A DNA stretch of 64,000 nt. Origin: Antedon mediterranea (lineage: Eukaryota; Echinodermata; Crinoidea; Comatulida; Antedonidae). The position numbers were made by a program, and so were the translations under genes. Every line of letters begins with the position of its first letter. Positions within the stretch are counted from its first letter, which is position 1. Below are positions 20,670-33,200 of the stretch, one piece after another. Below the pieces are notes generated by a model. It ran no database searches and was not told the DNA's origin. It saw only the letters and a list, made by a program, of their open reading frames with translations. The stretch covers positions 5,771,001 through 5,835,000 of the forward strand of contig NC_092677.1 of the NCBI RefSeq assembly GCF_964355755.1. Reading direction: 5' to 3'.

Positions 20670-23384
20670 TTAATTAATTTCCTTTTGTATTAGATATTGT
20701 TTAGTGTTAAAGACGAAGCTATGTTTGTTTGCAGAAGTTGTAATTTTGTTAGGAAGTGAGTTCCATATCTTGGGTCCAGTAAATCTAATATTATGTTGAA
20801 AAGAAGTCTTTTTATGTTTAGGAATATGAAGGTTATTGAGGATTCTTGTGGAATAGCCGTGAAATTCATAATTGGGAGAAAACATATCGCGTAAATGAGA
20901 TGGAAGAAGAGCATTTTGGCTTTTGTAAATAAATAAACATTGTTGGAAAATATTAATATCTGTTAATTTTAATAATTTGAGAGAACGAAATAAAGGATCT
21001 GTACTAGTTCTAGGTGAAACATTCGAAATTATTCGAATGATTTTCTTTTGTAGTATTTGAAGTTTATTTAAATTAGATGGGAATGTGTTACACCAAACGA
21101 TATTGCAATATAAAAGATATGGCAAAACAAGGGAGCAGTAGAGTGTTCGGAGAATATGATGTGGAAGAAAAGATGCCAGTCTACAAATTATACCAATATT
21201 TTTTGAGATTTTGTTTTCTGTCTCAATAACATGGGGTTTCCATGTCAGACGACTATCAATGGATACACCCAAAAATTTTGCATGATTGACCATGGGGAGA
21301 ACAGAACCATTTAGTTTAATTTGCAATGGACCTAATTTAATCGGCATCGTACTACTTCTAAACAAAACATAGCTGCACTTTTTTAGATTTACAGAAAGGC
21401 TGTTTGCCAGAAACCATTCGGATACATTAATTAAACTTGTATTTACAGTGTTAAATAACGACTCTAAGTGTCGATTTTTACAGATTAGTGTTGTGTCATC
21501 TGCATATAAAAAGTAAGATAAAGATACTGACGAATTGTAAATATCATTCACATATAAAAGAAACAGAAGAGGACCTAGTAATGAACCTTGTGGTACTCCA
21601 CAGGTAATAGGCAAATAGTCAGATTGGGAATCACAAAACTTGGTACATTGGTAGCGGTTAGATAAATAGCTCTTAAATAAATTGAGAGGAACACCGCGAA
21701 TACCATAGTGATACAGTTTTGAAAGAAGAATGGGATGGTTAATGGTATCGAATGCTTTCGATAGATCGACAAAAACACCAATTGCAAACTCATCATTTTC
21801 AAATGCATCTATTATTTCATTGGACAAATCAATTAAGGCCATTGCGGTATCAAAATGTTTGCGAAATCCAAATTGCTTATTGAATACAATATTATTTTTT
21901 TCCATAAAGGCATAGGTTCTATTATAGATAATTCTTTCTAATATTTTAGAAAATAGCGAAAGGACTGAGATCGGTCGGTAATTAGATAAAGTGTCCTTTT
22001 TTCCTGCTTTAAAGATGGGAGTAACTCTTGCCAATTTCAATTTATTTGGAAAAACTCCTTTTGTTAAAGACAGATTAAATATGTGACATAGAGGTTTAAC
22101 CAAAAGGGAAATTGATTGTTTAATAACTTTTGGACTGAATTCATCAAGTCCTTGCGCTTTATTAGTTTTAAAACACTTGACAATATCTATAATTTCTGTA
22201 TCAGACACTGGACACATAAATAAAGAGTTTAAAGTAGGTAAGGGCAAATACGTTTTAAAATCAGATTGATCGGTTGGCAATTTTTTTGAAAGAGTTGGTC
22301 CAATTTCGACAAAAAACTTATTGAATTCATTTGCGATTTGAGACGGGTCTTCAATGGATTCACCATTATTGCCTGTTAGAACAACTTTCGTATTCAAATT
22401 CGGAGACCTTTTAATCAAGGAGTTAATTACGCGCCAAGTACCTTTAATATCATGTTGACATTGAGTGAATCTGTTTTGATAGTATTCGGTTTTAACACGT
22501 TTAATAAGTAAATTTAAGGTATTACGGAATTTAGTGTATTTTATTTTATTATGATTGGTAGGATTATTTAGGTATTTAGCATATAACTTGTGTTTATATT
22601 TAGTAGATTGCAACAGACCATTTGACATCCAAGGTTTTAATTTTGTGTTTTTTTTACTTTGCGTAGTCATTGGAAAATGTTTATTATATAAAAGTTTTAA
22701 TTTAGTTTCAAAAGTATTATAAGCTTGATTAGGTTCTTGCAATAAGTTCACATCGTTCCATGTTATTACGCTAAGCTCTCGTTTAAATTGTTCGATGTTA
22801 TTTTCATTAATTTTCCTAAAAGGTTTATTTGGAGGTCTACTGACTGCTTGATTATTTTTGTATGTTAAGGTAGATATAGAAAAAACAGGTAGGTGATCGG
22901 AAATATCGCAATAGAGCTGACCACTAGCGAGGTGTAAATCAGGCTGGTTGGTTAATATGTTATCAATAAGAGTAGCACTATTTGATGTTATCCTAGTAGG
23001 TCTAAGTATTAGCGGTAAATAAAAGTTGCTAAAAAGAGTGTTTACAAAATTGTTAGTTGTGGTTTCATAAGTATATTGCAAAATATCTATATTGAAATCA
23101 CCCAACAGATATACCAGCTTATTTTCAGTTGAAAGAGTATGAAGTAGGTTATCTAGGATATCATTGAATGCATTGATATTCAAAGACGGAGCACGATAGA
23201 TTGTTCCCACGATGATATTTTTCCCATGTATCTGTTCTATTTCAATAAATATCGATTCACATATTGATTCATCTGTTGTTAAATCATTACGGACAGTAAC
23301 TGATACATTGTTTCGTACGTACAGGGCTACGCCACCACCCGCCTTAGATTTCCTATTTCTAGAAAAAATATTATAACCCGGCAT
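20670..23384 (-). CDS. LINE ORF2: partial endonuclease plus reverse transcriptase
   Basis: A 904-codon frame. Residues about 1-190 hold the C-terminal two thirds of an APE-type endonuclease (GGGVALYVRN, LLGDFNIDIL, TLIDNILTN, DISDHLPVFS). RT spans about 400-720: ANKAQGLDEFSPKVIK-like segment, ARVTPIFKAGKKD, NYRPISVLSLFSK, motif A VFVDLSKAFDTI, motif B GVPQGSLLGP, motif C FLYADDTTLI. All RT catalytic aspartates are present. The true start should lie upstream, since the endonuclease N-terminus is in the separate frame at 23398-23649. The first Met here (MPGYNIF) is internal to the domain. Confidence 0.88.
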   Translation of the reverse strand: MPGYNIFSRNRKSKAGGGVALYVRNNVSVTVRNDLTTDESICESIFIEIEQIHGKNIIVGTIYRAPSLNINAFNDILDNLLHTLSTENKLVYLLGDFNIDILQYTYETTTNNFVNTLFSNFYLPLILRPTRITSNSATLIDNILTNQPDLHLASGQLYCDISDHLPVFSISTLTYKNNQAVSRPPNKPFRKINENNIEQFKRELSVITWNDVNLLQEPNQAYNTFETKLKLLYNKHFPMTTQSKKNTKLKPWMSNGLLQSTKYKHKLYAKYLNNPTNHNKIKYTKFRNTLNLLIKRVKTEYYQNRFTQCQHDIKGTWRVINSLIKRSPNLNTKVVLTGNNGESIEDPSQIANEFNKFFVEIGPTLSKKLPTDQSDFKTYLPLPTLNSLFMCPVSDTEIIDIVKCFKTNKAQGLDEFSPKVIKQSISLLVKPLCHIFNLSLTKGVFPNKLKLARVTPIFKAGKKDTLSNYRPISVLSLFSKILERIIYNRTYAFMEKNNIVFNKQFGFRKHFDTAMALIDLSNEIIDAFENDEFAIGVFVDLSKAFDTINHPILLSKLYHYGIRGVPLNLFKSYLSNRYQCTKFCDSQSDYLPITCGVPQGSLLGPLLFLLYVNDIYNSSVSLSYFLYADDTTLICKNRHLESLFNTVNTSLINVSEWFLANSLSVNLKKCSYVLFRSSTMPIKLGPLQIKLNGSVLPMVNHAKFLGVSIDSRLTWKPHVIETENKISKNIGIICRLASFLPHHILRTLYCSLVLPYLLYCNIVWCNTFPSNLNKLQILQKKIIRIISNVSPRTSTDPLFRSLKLLKLTDINIFQQCLFIYKSQNALLPSHLRDMFSPNYEFHGYSTRILNNLHIPKHKKTSFQHNIRFTGPKIWNSLPNKITTSANKHSFVFNTKQYLIQKEIN

Positions 23385-23397
23385 ATCTGTTAGGGGA

Positions 23398-23649
23398 TTA
23401 TTTAAAACGTTTTAAAGAATCCATCTTGCCCAAGAGACTACGTGTATTAAAATGGATAGTAGACAAAATATTTTTATCATTGTTATGCTTAGAGAAATTC
23501 TCTGAGAATGTTTCTGGATCAAAATAATTAGATTCATTTAAACTAGCATAAACTTGAGAATGTGGATCAACATTTTCGTTAATATTCATGTTCTCGTATG
23601 CCACAAAGGGGTTAAATTTCACATCAGTTGTAGGGTTGGATTGGCACAT
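23398..23649 (-). pseudogene. LINE ORF2 N-terminal fragment
   Basis: It ends with STIHFNTRSLLGKMDSLKRF, the start of an APE endonuclease (N-x-R-S-L region), then a stop. The next frame resumes with NPLTDMPGYN, which normally lies several dozen residues later in the domain. The segment with the catalytic Glu (usually in SETWL) is therefore deleted and the frame broken. Confidence 0.65.
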
Positions 23650-23999
23650 TAATTATAGGTATCATAGATAATTTAAACATTAGGTAAAAGTTAACAATAA
23701 TATAATAAAATAAAAAACTAAATATAACAATAATTAAACATAAAACAATTCTGTTTAGTGCTGCCGTATTACTAATACATAGGTAGCGTAAGCGTTGCAC
23801 TCCCCGTGTATAAAACGGAGAATAATTCATTAGGTATGCAACCGGGTATGCAAAGGTATAATTTGCATAATGGTACGTAGCGGACATGCTTGGAATTTAA
23901 ACAAGCAAAGCCAGGTTAAGTATACTGACATTACAAAATGAAAGAAGGCAGAGAAAAAGAAAAAGAAACCATTCATATCCCAGTTCCTCAAAACACCGT

Positions 24000-24062
24000 A
24001 AACGTGCTTGCCTTCCAATCCCAAGGTCCCGGGTTCAATCCTGACCTAGTACAGGGTTGTAA
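24000..24062 (+). repeat. tRNA-like SINE fragment
   Basis: GGTCCCGGGTTCAATCCTGA fits an RNA polymerase III B box within a tRNA T-arm-like context. The rest of a tRNA cloverleaf cannot be built, so a SINE remnant is more likely than a tRNA gene. Confidence 0.4.
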
Positions 24063-24091
24063 CTCATGACTCTTTCAACTCCACTCCCTAA

Positions 24092-25166
24092 GGCCCTGTT
24101 CAGACCCATGGCGTTAGACCGTTTTAGCGTACAACGTTACTATCAAGGTCACGTTACAAACCGCAGAGAAAAAAACGAGGTGTTCAGACCCATAGCGTAC
24201 GATTATCGTTACAACGGAAGTACGTCATCCAGGTTGTTTCTAGTTGCATATTCATGTGCTCTTACCCACGTGTTTTCATCATTATTTCCACTGTATATAG
24301 GCCTAGATCTCAGCCCTACAATTATGACAAAATTTGCCGTAAATAAAACATACCTCAGCATTTATTTAAGAAAAATATAGTAAAGCCAATTAAATTTCTG
24401 TTTCTATTGTTTTTATTTTGTAGTAAAAAACATTTTCCCAGGCTCTTGTGTTACGAAAATAAAGCAGGCCTCGTAATGAAGAAAACAATGATTGTGATTA
24501 GTCTATCCAGTCCAGTCAAAGATATATATTCTTTGGTCCAGTCGGTTGAAAATAACCCTTAACTTGCTAATAAAAGGGACACAGCTCCCCCTTGTTTGTT
24601 TACTGATTTTTTTAGGAGTTAGGGGGTTTTCAGCATTAAACTTGTCCAGTCTAGTCTGCCTTGATGAATGAGTGACTTGATGTCCCACGCTAGTTTTTAG
24701 CTTGAATGAAATGCGTGAATGGCTCTAGGCCTAGCTAGGCCTAAAAGCGGATGGGATCGTAGTCCCTATGTTTAAATACAAGGTGCATGTATTTATGTCA
24801 TTTGTTAGAAAATATAATGGTAATCAGTTGATAATAGTTTGTAGCCTTTGTAACAGTTGTATTTGTAGTGTAGTTAGGCCTTATTTATTCTGGCCTTTTT
24901 GTTATTGAAATCCATCTCACACATTGACGATACAAGATGTCAGCCTAGGTCAAACCTTGTTTCGCGTCATAACAGGAAACGTTCTGATTGGATACAACGT
25001 TGACTTACAGTAGCGTCGTACGCTAAAACGCTACTATCAACCGTTTTCCACTACAACGCTACAACCGTTGTACGACGCGTTGTACGCTAATCCCCAACTG
25101 TTCAGACACACATTCTTTTAGCGTCGTACGCTAAAACGGTCTAACGCCATGGGTCTGAACAGGGCC
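24092..25166. mobile_element. TIR element flanked by TAA, PIF/Harbinger-like
   Basis: The first and last about 38 bases are inverted copies (GGCCCTGTTCAGACCCATGG ... to AGCG). TAA stands on both sides (24089-24091 and 25167-25169), fitting the 3-bp TWA target of PIF/Harbinger elements. Subterminal words such as GTTCAGAC and GTCGTACGCTAAAACG recur. No transposase frame, so a non-autonomous derivative. Confidence 0.8.
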
Positions 25167-25169
25167 TAA

Positions 25170-27218
25170 GCCTCAAATGAGACTTAGTTTATAAGCACGA
25201 TAAATTATTAAATAGTTTATCCATCCTGTAATTGGCGAGTTATTCGCTGTTGGATGAGTATGATAAAAAAAAAATAAAATAAAATAAAAAAAAACAATGT
25301 ACAAATGAATTTTGGTTGGTTGGTTTACATTTTGATTTACACAATGAATACATTTTTTGTACTTTTTGGGTCCTTTTTTCCCCTGAAATTATGTTTCTTT
25401 CCATAACTTTTTAGGTCTTTTTTGCCAGGTTATCGATGGAAACTTGGATTGCTGTAGTCGAGCATTTTCATCATTTTTTATGATTGGCTAGTAGTAAAGT
25501 CATACGTCACAGTCAACCAATGTAAATCCTTCCAATTCATTTGTTCATGGTATACCATATTTGTTACTGACGTATGTGAGTAGAAACTAAGGCCTAATAC
25601 AATTAATAAAGTAATACACCACCCCTCCCCTCGTAGCTATAGGAGCCTTTTCTGTACTCATGGACCTATGCCTTCAGTTTATTCGTTAATTGCCTACAAT
25701 CACATTTTAATTCATAAAATAAATTCAACCTATACACATGATCTTTATTTAAAAAAAAGGTTAAGCCATCTTATCTTCTCGCTCTTTGATAACATGTACA
25801 AACACAGCAGCAAGTCGCAGATAATAAAGATAGTATACTATTTGTTATTTTGTCTGCTTCGGAACGCATATGAAACGTCTTAGGGAATACAATGTATATC
25901 ATTTTGTAGGGCAAATACAGTAGGATTTTTATTATCTACTAACGCCAATATACTGTAATTTAATATTTAATAGAGAGAATATCATGTATATCATCAATAG
26001 AAAGAATATAATTTCTATTCGATATGAATAAATTATAATAATATTAGAAATAATACTTTAATATACGGATTCACCCATTTGCTTTCCGAAATGATGATGT
26101 TCCGCCAACTTCGGTTACCGAACCGAGTATTATCAGCATTGGTCAACAAAAAGTAGTACCGGTAAGCTAGTGTATTTATATCAAAATGTAGTTTTGTATA
26201 TACATTAAAAACAATATAGAGAAACAAAACTATGATCACATGAATTAACCATATTAATAGAAACAAACACAATTTAGATTAAAGAAATTTTCGTAAAACA
26301 CGTCGGCGGCATTAGTAATTAGTATGTTATAATCAACAGGAGATATCGGTAAGTAGGTTGGCGTAGATAGTTATTACATTATTATTTTAAAAATACATTG
26401 ACGATTTAAAGATTTATAAAAATGTACCAAATGGATAGGATAAATAGGTAACAGCGACTGCAATAAATAACAAAGATGTAATATTTTGTAGTGACAATGA
26501 AACGACAAAAGTAAAGCGGAGAGAATAATGTAATTGATTGCTTTCGATGGTAATCATCGACGCAGGTTTATACAAACATTTGCTCTTGAACATTGTATTA
26601 AGACTTCCTTTATTGTCTATTGGTTTGCATAGAGAATAAACATTAGTAAAGTTAGGCTTGCGGTACACCACAATCAAAACTTTACTAACAATTTCTTTAC
26701 AAACTCATGGTACATGCTCAAATATATGTGCCTTGCACGCTACTGCGCATGTGTTGTTTTACAAAAATGGGATAGTGTCACTGGCTGTACATCCCGCTTA
26801 AAATTAAGATGTTTATTCAATATTATCAGAGTATTCAACTCGAGAAACAATTATTGAATCTTATCGATTGATTGATTGATTAGTCACTATTCATATTCAT
26901 GAACAAATAATATTTCTGGCGTTTGATTGAAGAGTGCGTCCTTGTTAAACTTACATTAAACATTTATTTTCATTTTGTGGCGGATTTTATTTACAAAAAC
27001 ATAATGTGTTTATGGCGATTAAGCTTAACATGACAACATAACTAATCAATGATAATGATTTAAAAAATGTAAAACAATGAATATAATAATATTATAGTCA
27101 TTAATGAAATATAATGATAATATGTGATTAATGCACAGTATATTATTATTACTCTGTCGTATTACCTTTTTAGAAAACCTGTCAATTCTAATAATTATCT
27201 AACAATCTTTCCCTAGTC
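25170..27218. other. Intergenic region upstream of receptor A
   Basis: AT-rich with short frames of no known family. A possible noncoding first exon ends at about 26349 (GAGATATCG|GTAAGT), which could splice to the acceptor just before the receptor A start codon. A (GATT)n tract lies at about 26866-26880. Confidence 0.4.
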
Positions 27219-27267
27219 ATGGTGTTATTTCAGGCAACACTCATTTTTGTTATACATTCTGTAGTCG
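27219..27267 (+). CDS. Receptor A exon 1: signal peptide
   Basis: ATG two bases after a splice acceptor-like TTTCCCTAG, encoding MVLFQATLIFVIHSVV and ending in phase 1 at G|GTAAGT. The acceptor before ATG implies an upstream noncoding exon. Confidence 0.8.
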
Positions 27268-30200
27268 GTAAGTTTAAAATAAATGATTATTGCAGTTTTA
27301 AATAAAATATTAATTGATAATGTATAGGCCTAATTAATAATATTTCTAACGTGTGAAGTGAAACAAAAGGAAGCATAGATACTGCAAAAAATGAGGTGCA
27401 GTATAATCACTTCATACATGTATATATAATTTGTTTTAAATATAATTTTCAAATCAAATAACTGAGATCTAATCTACAAGATTTAAAAGATGTTCTACAT
27501 AAACAAAAACTTAAACAAATCTTTAGGAGATAAGTTTTTTTGGCATGAGGAAAAATCCTTACATCTGAAACGATTTGTACCAAAGTAGCTACGTATCTTA
27601 TTCACTACTACCGCAAAACGAAATACATCATTATTGAACACCCATACTTAGCTATTGTTTAAATGATTTAATTATCGTAGTATAGGGCACTCATCCTCAA
27701 ACTTAACAGACGAATTGTGCATCACTGGTACTATCCCTTGATTTGAAAATTCTATTTGTATTTTGATTTTTTAGCTGATACATCTACCAAAACATTTTCG
27801 ATAATCGAAGGTGAAACTATCACAATGTCAGCACCAGAAGAGGTTCATCAGCTCAAGATCAACAACGAGATAATGAATATAAATTGGTTTGACGCTAAAT
27901 CACCCAATTCAAAGCATCTTATACTTAACCTGAGCGATTCCAAAGATGGCCGATTTTCAATCGATGATACTACTGCAACATATGGAAATTTAATCATAAA
28001 AAATGTAAAGAGAGAAGATGAGGGACACTACACATGTCAGGTGGTAAAAAATGATGGAATGACTGACTGGAGAGAGACATACCACATGCTTGTATACTGT
28101 GAGTCAATTTTCTCAGAAGGATTTTTTTTTTATTTTGAACATAGGTTAATTTTAATAGATTTAATATCTGTTTACTAGGTCGATAACGAACGACGATACT
28201 ATACATTTTCCAACAGAAAATAACTTTGGTGAAAATAATATATTATTTCAAGTCAAGAACAAAGGAAACCGACATACTTTGAATGCATCTTTAAATTATT
28301 TACATTCTCATTATAGAAAGGCTATGAACTATACCTACAACAAATAAACATAAATAACAAATAGTTGTGACCAATTTTGATTGAAAAGATATAAAAGAAA
28401 AAATATCTGCCTTTTGTTGAACGCGTATCCATATTTTGTGTGTGTTAACGTTGACTATTATTATATTGGTGTAACACACCTATATACCATATTTAATATA
28501 ATTAAACATAATTATACCGTATTGCTTTAAAGTTATATTAAAAACATTTGATTGAATATGCCATTAATGTCACATAATAGTTATTCACTTTCACCAAAAA
28601 TTTGATCAAAAGCCTGAATTTAACCAGTTATTTTGCTTATTTATTTTTTAAAGTGAAAACATGTCTTCATTATAATGTTTATGAAAACTGCAAAATAGCC
28701 TATCCAAAGTTTTTTAGTCGCGTGGACGCGACTCAATAGTTCACTATGTCGGTCGGTTGGTCTGTCGGTCTGTTGGTCTGTCTGTCGGTCCGGTATCACT
28801 ATGCGTTTTAGCACGCGACTTATGGCTGTTGGCCTTGTTTTTTTATCAATCTTCATTTGTTATGTTTTTGGAGACAATACATCTTTAATGATATAAAAAC
28901 AATCACATTTTCTTGATTTAGATATAGATCGTCCTACTATTTCTGGGCCATTTACATTGGTCTCTGACAACACTAATTCTGTTACCTTTTTCTGTACGTG
29001 GGGTAACATACATCCAAATGAGGAACCCAAAGTCTCGTGGTTGTTTGAAGAAAGTGTGCTTAACACAACAGGAGGAAGATACGCTTTAAAAGATGACAAA
29101 AACAGGCAATCAATTGTTGTAATGAATATTAGTTTAAGCGATTTTGGAAGGTATGCATGTCATATCAATGTTGAAACTAACATGGCTAATATGAGTAAGA
29201 CAAGCAATTATGAAGACCTCACACAGATGCCTAGTAAGTATATTAACCAACGATCTTACTAACACATTATAAAACAAGCCTATCTTTAGGAAACCCTGCT
29301 ATGTCCGTCTATAGGCCTACAAAAACGTACAAGGTGCACGTTCGTAACAATTGAGTAGGTTTACATTTCAAAGATTTTTTTGTATTTTGATGAAGTGTCC
29401 GTGCCCAACGAATTATATACAGCAAAATAGCATGAATTATTTATGTTTATTTTGTGACGTTTCATGAGGGGTCCCCAACTTATGTACGAAAAAAAAAATC
29501 GCTGCCCGGAACTCCCTACTGTACAAATACATCATCTATTTAAACCAACTCACAGGTGGAAAATATGCAAATATGTCATTGCGTACAAAAAGAGTAAATG
29601 ACGTCACAACATTATCATAAGGAAGTGGTATGTGTTTTGGAGTAAGTTGTGCTTCATCACCACCTTAGTAAAAACAGTATACAATGGAAAATACCGCTTT
29701 CAATTACCCACTTGGCTAAAGCCAGACCCTTATTTCCATTAAAGTAATTTATTAGTTATTTTTCTATAATTAATAGATTGCGAGCCACTGCTTATTACAG
29801 GATATCCCTTTACAAATGTAGAAGAAGGGGAAGAAGAAGTAAAGATACAGTGTGATGTAAAATTTCGTAAACATATTAAAGTAATAATTTGGAACGAATT
29901 AGACGACGCAGGTGATGATGTAAACATAGCAGTAGTGAACTCGATGAGGCGAGTTAACGGCCGCTACAAACTAACTGAAGAATCAGGAAAATCAAACTTA
30001 GTCATAAAGTCTCCGAATGGAAGGGATTCTGGAAAGATGTTCACGTGTATTGTTGTGTTTGTTGATGGAACTACGGCCGCCATGGAATCTCCCTCTAGGT
30101 TAAATGTATGGTGTAAGTATAAAAACGAAAATATATATTAAACAAGTGTTGCTAGTTGTACAAAGTACCAATTCTATTACGTCCGACCACCCTATCAAAT

Positions 30201-33200
30201 CCTATCCCTATACATTATACAAAATAATATATATTTAAAGTTGCAACTGCATTTTGATTGATTTTTTATCTAGTGACTTTATCTTGTACCTTTTTAGATA
30301 ACTTTTGTTTTCAGTCTAAAGAATCAAAGAATATTATTGTACATGTTCAAATTTATTTGTAAAAACTAACATTTCTAATAATAATCCAGGGACTTTCTAA
30401 ATGTTTTATTTTGGATGAAACCTGAAGGTACTTATCTGAAAACTATTGTATATATTATTGTAAACATAGCGATGAAGATTGTTATGTTTAACTACTTTCA
30501 TTGTTACATTTAAAACATTATGAAACTGTAGTATACTCATTTATTAGTGTACTTAAACAGAAATGAAACGCACAAGAATAAACAATAACAATAGACATAC
30601 TTCTTTTTCCTTTTATGGTTAAAGTTTTCTCCCTGCTTCTAACAAATTCAGATTGTTATATTTTAACAACTTTCATTTTTATTCTTAAAACAATAAGAAA
30701 CCGTAATAAATTATTACGAAACTCATTTATTAGTGAAGTTTATTAATATCAAGAAAACCGAAACCCCTTAATGACAAACATCATACGATAGAACTACTTC
30801 TTTTGTTTAGATAATTGTCTTCCTGTTTAATGCGTGGATTTATATTGTAACTATACATACATTACAACATGATCGGATGTAATGTAGAAAATATATATTA
30901 ATGGTTGTAAAGTGAAAACACTAACTCCGGAACCAATTCAATTCTAGGCCTTAAACCTTAGGTGCAATTGTTGAAATTTATGTATAATGCATATCAAGAG
31001 TGTGCAACGTTCCCAGCTATTAGACCTATGATGAAAAAAACCCTAGTTTATTTTCTTTTTTAAAATGTATATTTTTCAGATCTACATACGCCACAAATAA
31101 TGATATCTAAATCTAATGTCTATATTGGAGAACCAATCTCCATGATCTGCAACGTTAGTAGCAATTGGTACGCACAAGTACATATCACGTGGTTCAAAGA
31201 CAACGCCATCTTCACAAACGATAATAACAACTATTCGTATAGACTACAAATTCCAGCCGCATCTTTACTTGATAATGGAATTTACCAATGTCGAATCCGA
31301 AGTGACGACTTAGAAAAAATAAGTACTGGTATTTACGTATCAGTTACAGATGTTTGTGAGTATTATACCTCAATGATTGAAGACATTAGTTAGGTCACCT
31401 GACTTTGATACAGAAAGACCCGGATTTAATTTCCGAGGGATGACAAAGTGGCATGAAAAAGAACTTAGTACAGTGAGCTCATAAATAATAGCCCATCCCA
31501 TACGTTCGGAATGGCACGAGACTCTCCTTTACCTTTTGTAATTGAAGGTAATAAGACAAATAATTATTAAAAAGATATTATTGATTGATTTATCAATATC
31601 AATATATTATTGATTTATTAATTCGTCATAAAACATTTACATAAGATAATGGAAAAAAGAAGGTCCAAAAAACATTTAAAAACATGAGAAAAGAAAACAA
31701 TTATATAAAAGTAATATTACTTGGCCAAAAAGAATGATTAATAAATAAAAATTTAAAAATTTGCTTTATTAAAAAATTATTAAAATTATGGATACTACTT
31801 TACAGACTTTCCAACTTGAAACAATTTACCATTGGAAGGTTTTTTTTATGTATGTACAACTATGAGGGCGCAATCAAATTTTTAAAATTACATTAAGCCA
31901 TAAAAGTCCGCGCTTCACAAATAGGAAAATATTTACATCTTTAATATTAAGTAGTCAGGCGTGTCTAAGGGGAAAATGCGTACCAACTCAACATTAATTC
32001 ATTTATTAAATTAAAATTTATTACATTTCTTACGTTTCAGTTATCGATGCTAAACTGTTATACGAATCTGACACTGGTGTTGTAACATGCATTGCGGATG
32101 GACATCCCCCGCCCTCGCTAGTCAGAATATATTATAATGGAGAAAAAGTTGCAGAAGGTGACTCCTCGACCATTTACACAATGGACACATCGGTTTGTGG
32201 AGAAGCTATTATGTGTTATACAAAGAATGCTAGAATGAACAACACTACACAACTACAAACAGATGAGCACTGTAAAGGTATGGATAGTTATCACAAACAT
32301 GATTACGTAACACCAAAGACTAAAATTTATAATAGAAAATCGTATCTATGGGCTCATACCCCATTTACCTAACCAAAATGTGTTTACAGGAGAAAGAGCA
32401 CATGACAAGCCGAATGTCAAGTATGGCAACAAAAATCGCTGCCCATTCGGATAAGTTCAGATTAGCTGTGGTTTTAATTGGTCATGACGACGATGACAAT
32501 AAAATACAAATTATATGTGAGAGTTCTTTTATTTAGCTGTAGGCGCGGGCCCAAATAAAATTAGAATATACTTCTATAGACTTTCTAAAGTACATCAATC
32601 ACTAGATTACTAATTTATAGGATGAAATCACTGGCGTTGGTGTTTTTTTCTTTACGGTAGCGATATTTAAGACGACTGGTTTATCAGTCTAGTCTATCAA
32701 CCATGCGCAGTAACCTGGTGTATTAATGTATGCTTACACGACGCTCTATCGACAGGGGGCGCAATAACAGTACTAGCAAAAATCATTCCTACTTCATTTT
32801 GCAGTATATAAGTTTCGCATGACTCGCCAACATATTAACCTTGCGCAGTTTAAAATGAAAGTAATGTTGAGGGCGATGTTACCGACACGATTTTCTGTTA
32901 AAATGATTTTCTAATGTAAACCAATTGTTTGATATTGTTATTTTGGAGTTTAAATTTTTATTTTTTCAGAGGATTTTTATTCACCTTCAACATTATCAAG
33001 CACAGTTCTAATTATAATAGCTGCAATGTCTGCTTTCATCTTTGGCGCCGTTCCGACATGTGTTATTACTCGTTTTATTTATGTAAGTTTTTTTAAACTT
33101 CCAAAGATTTTTAGTCAGTAAATAAAAAAAACAAACAAACAAAAACAAGATAAAAAAGAACAACCTAAGAAATTGAAACTATTATATTAAAATAAAATGT

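Larger units (their letters stand above)
20345..23650 (-). mobile_element. CR1/Jockey-type LINE, nearly complete ORF2
   Basis: The element runs on the minus strand with its 3' end marked by an ATGAA-type short repeat at about 20352-20375. It has the most intact retrotransposon coding sequence in the window, which suggests recent insertion. The 5' limit is not seen; ORF1 is not evident between 23650 and 24090. Confidence 0.75.

Noticed and set aside
24000-24062. tRNA gene
   Set aside because: Only the B-box/T-arm part is present; no acceptor stem or anticodon arm can be folded.
29739-29927. Minus-strand frame over receptor A Ig3
   Set aside because: Antisense shadow of the Ig exon; the plus frame has the Ig residues and splice sites.
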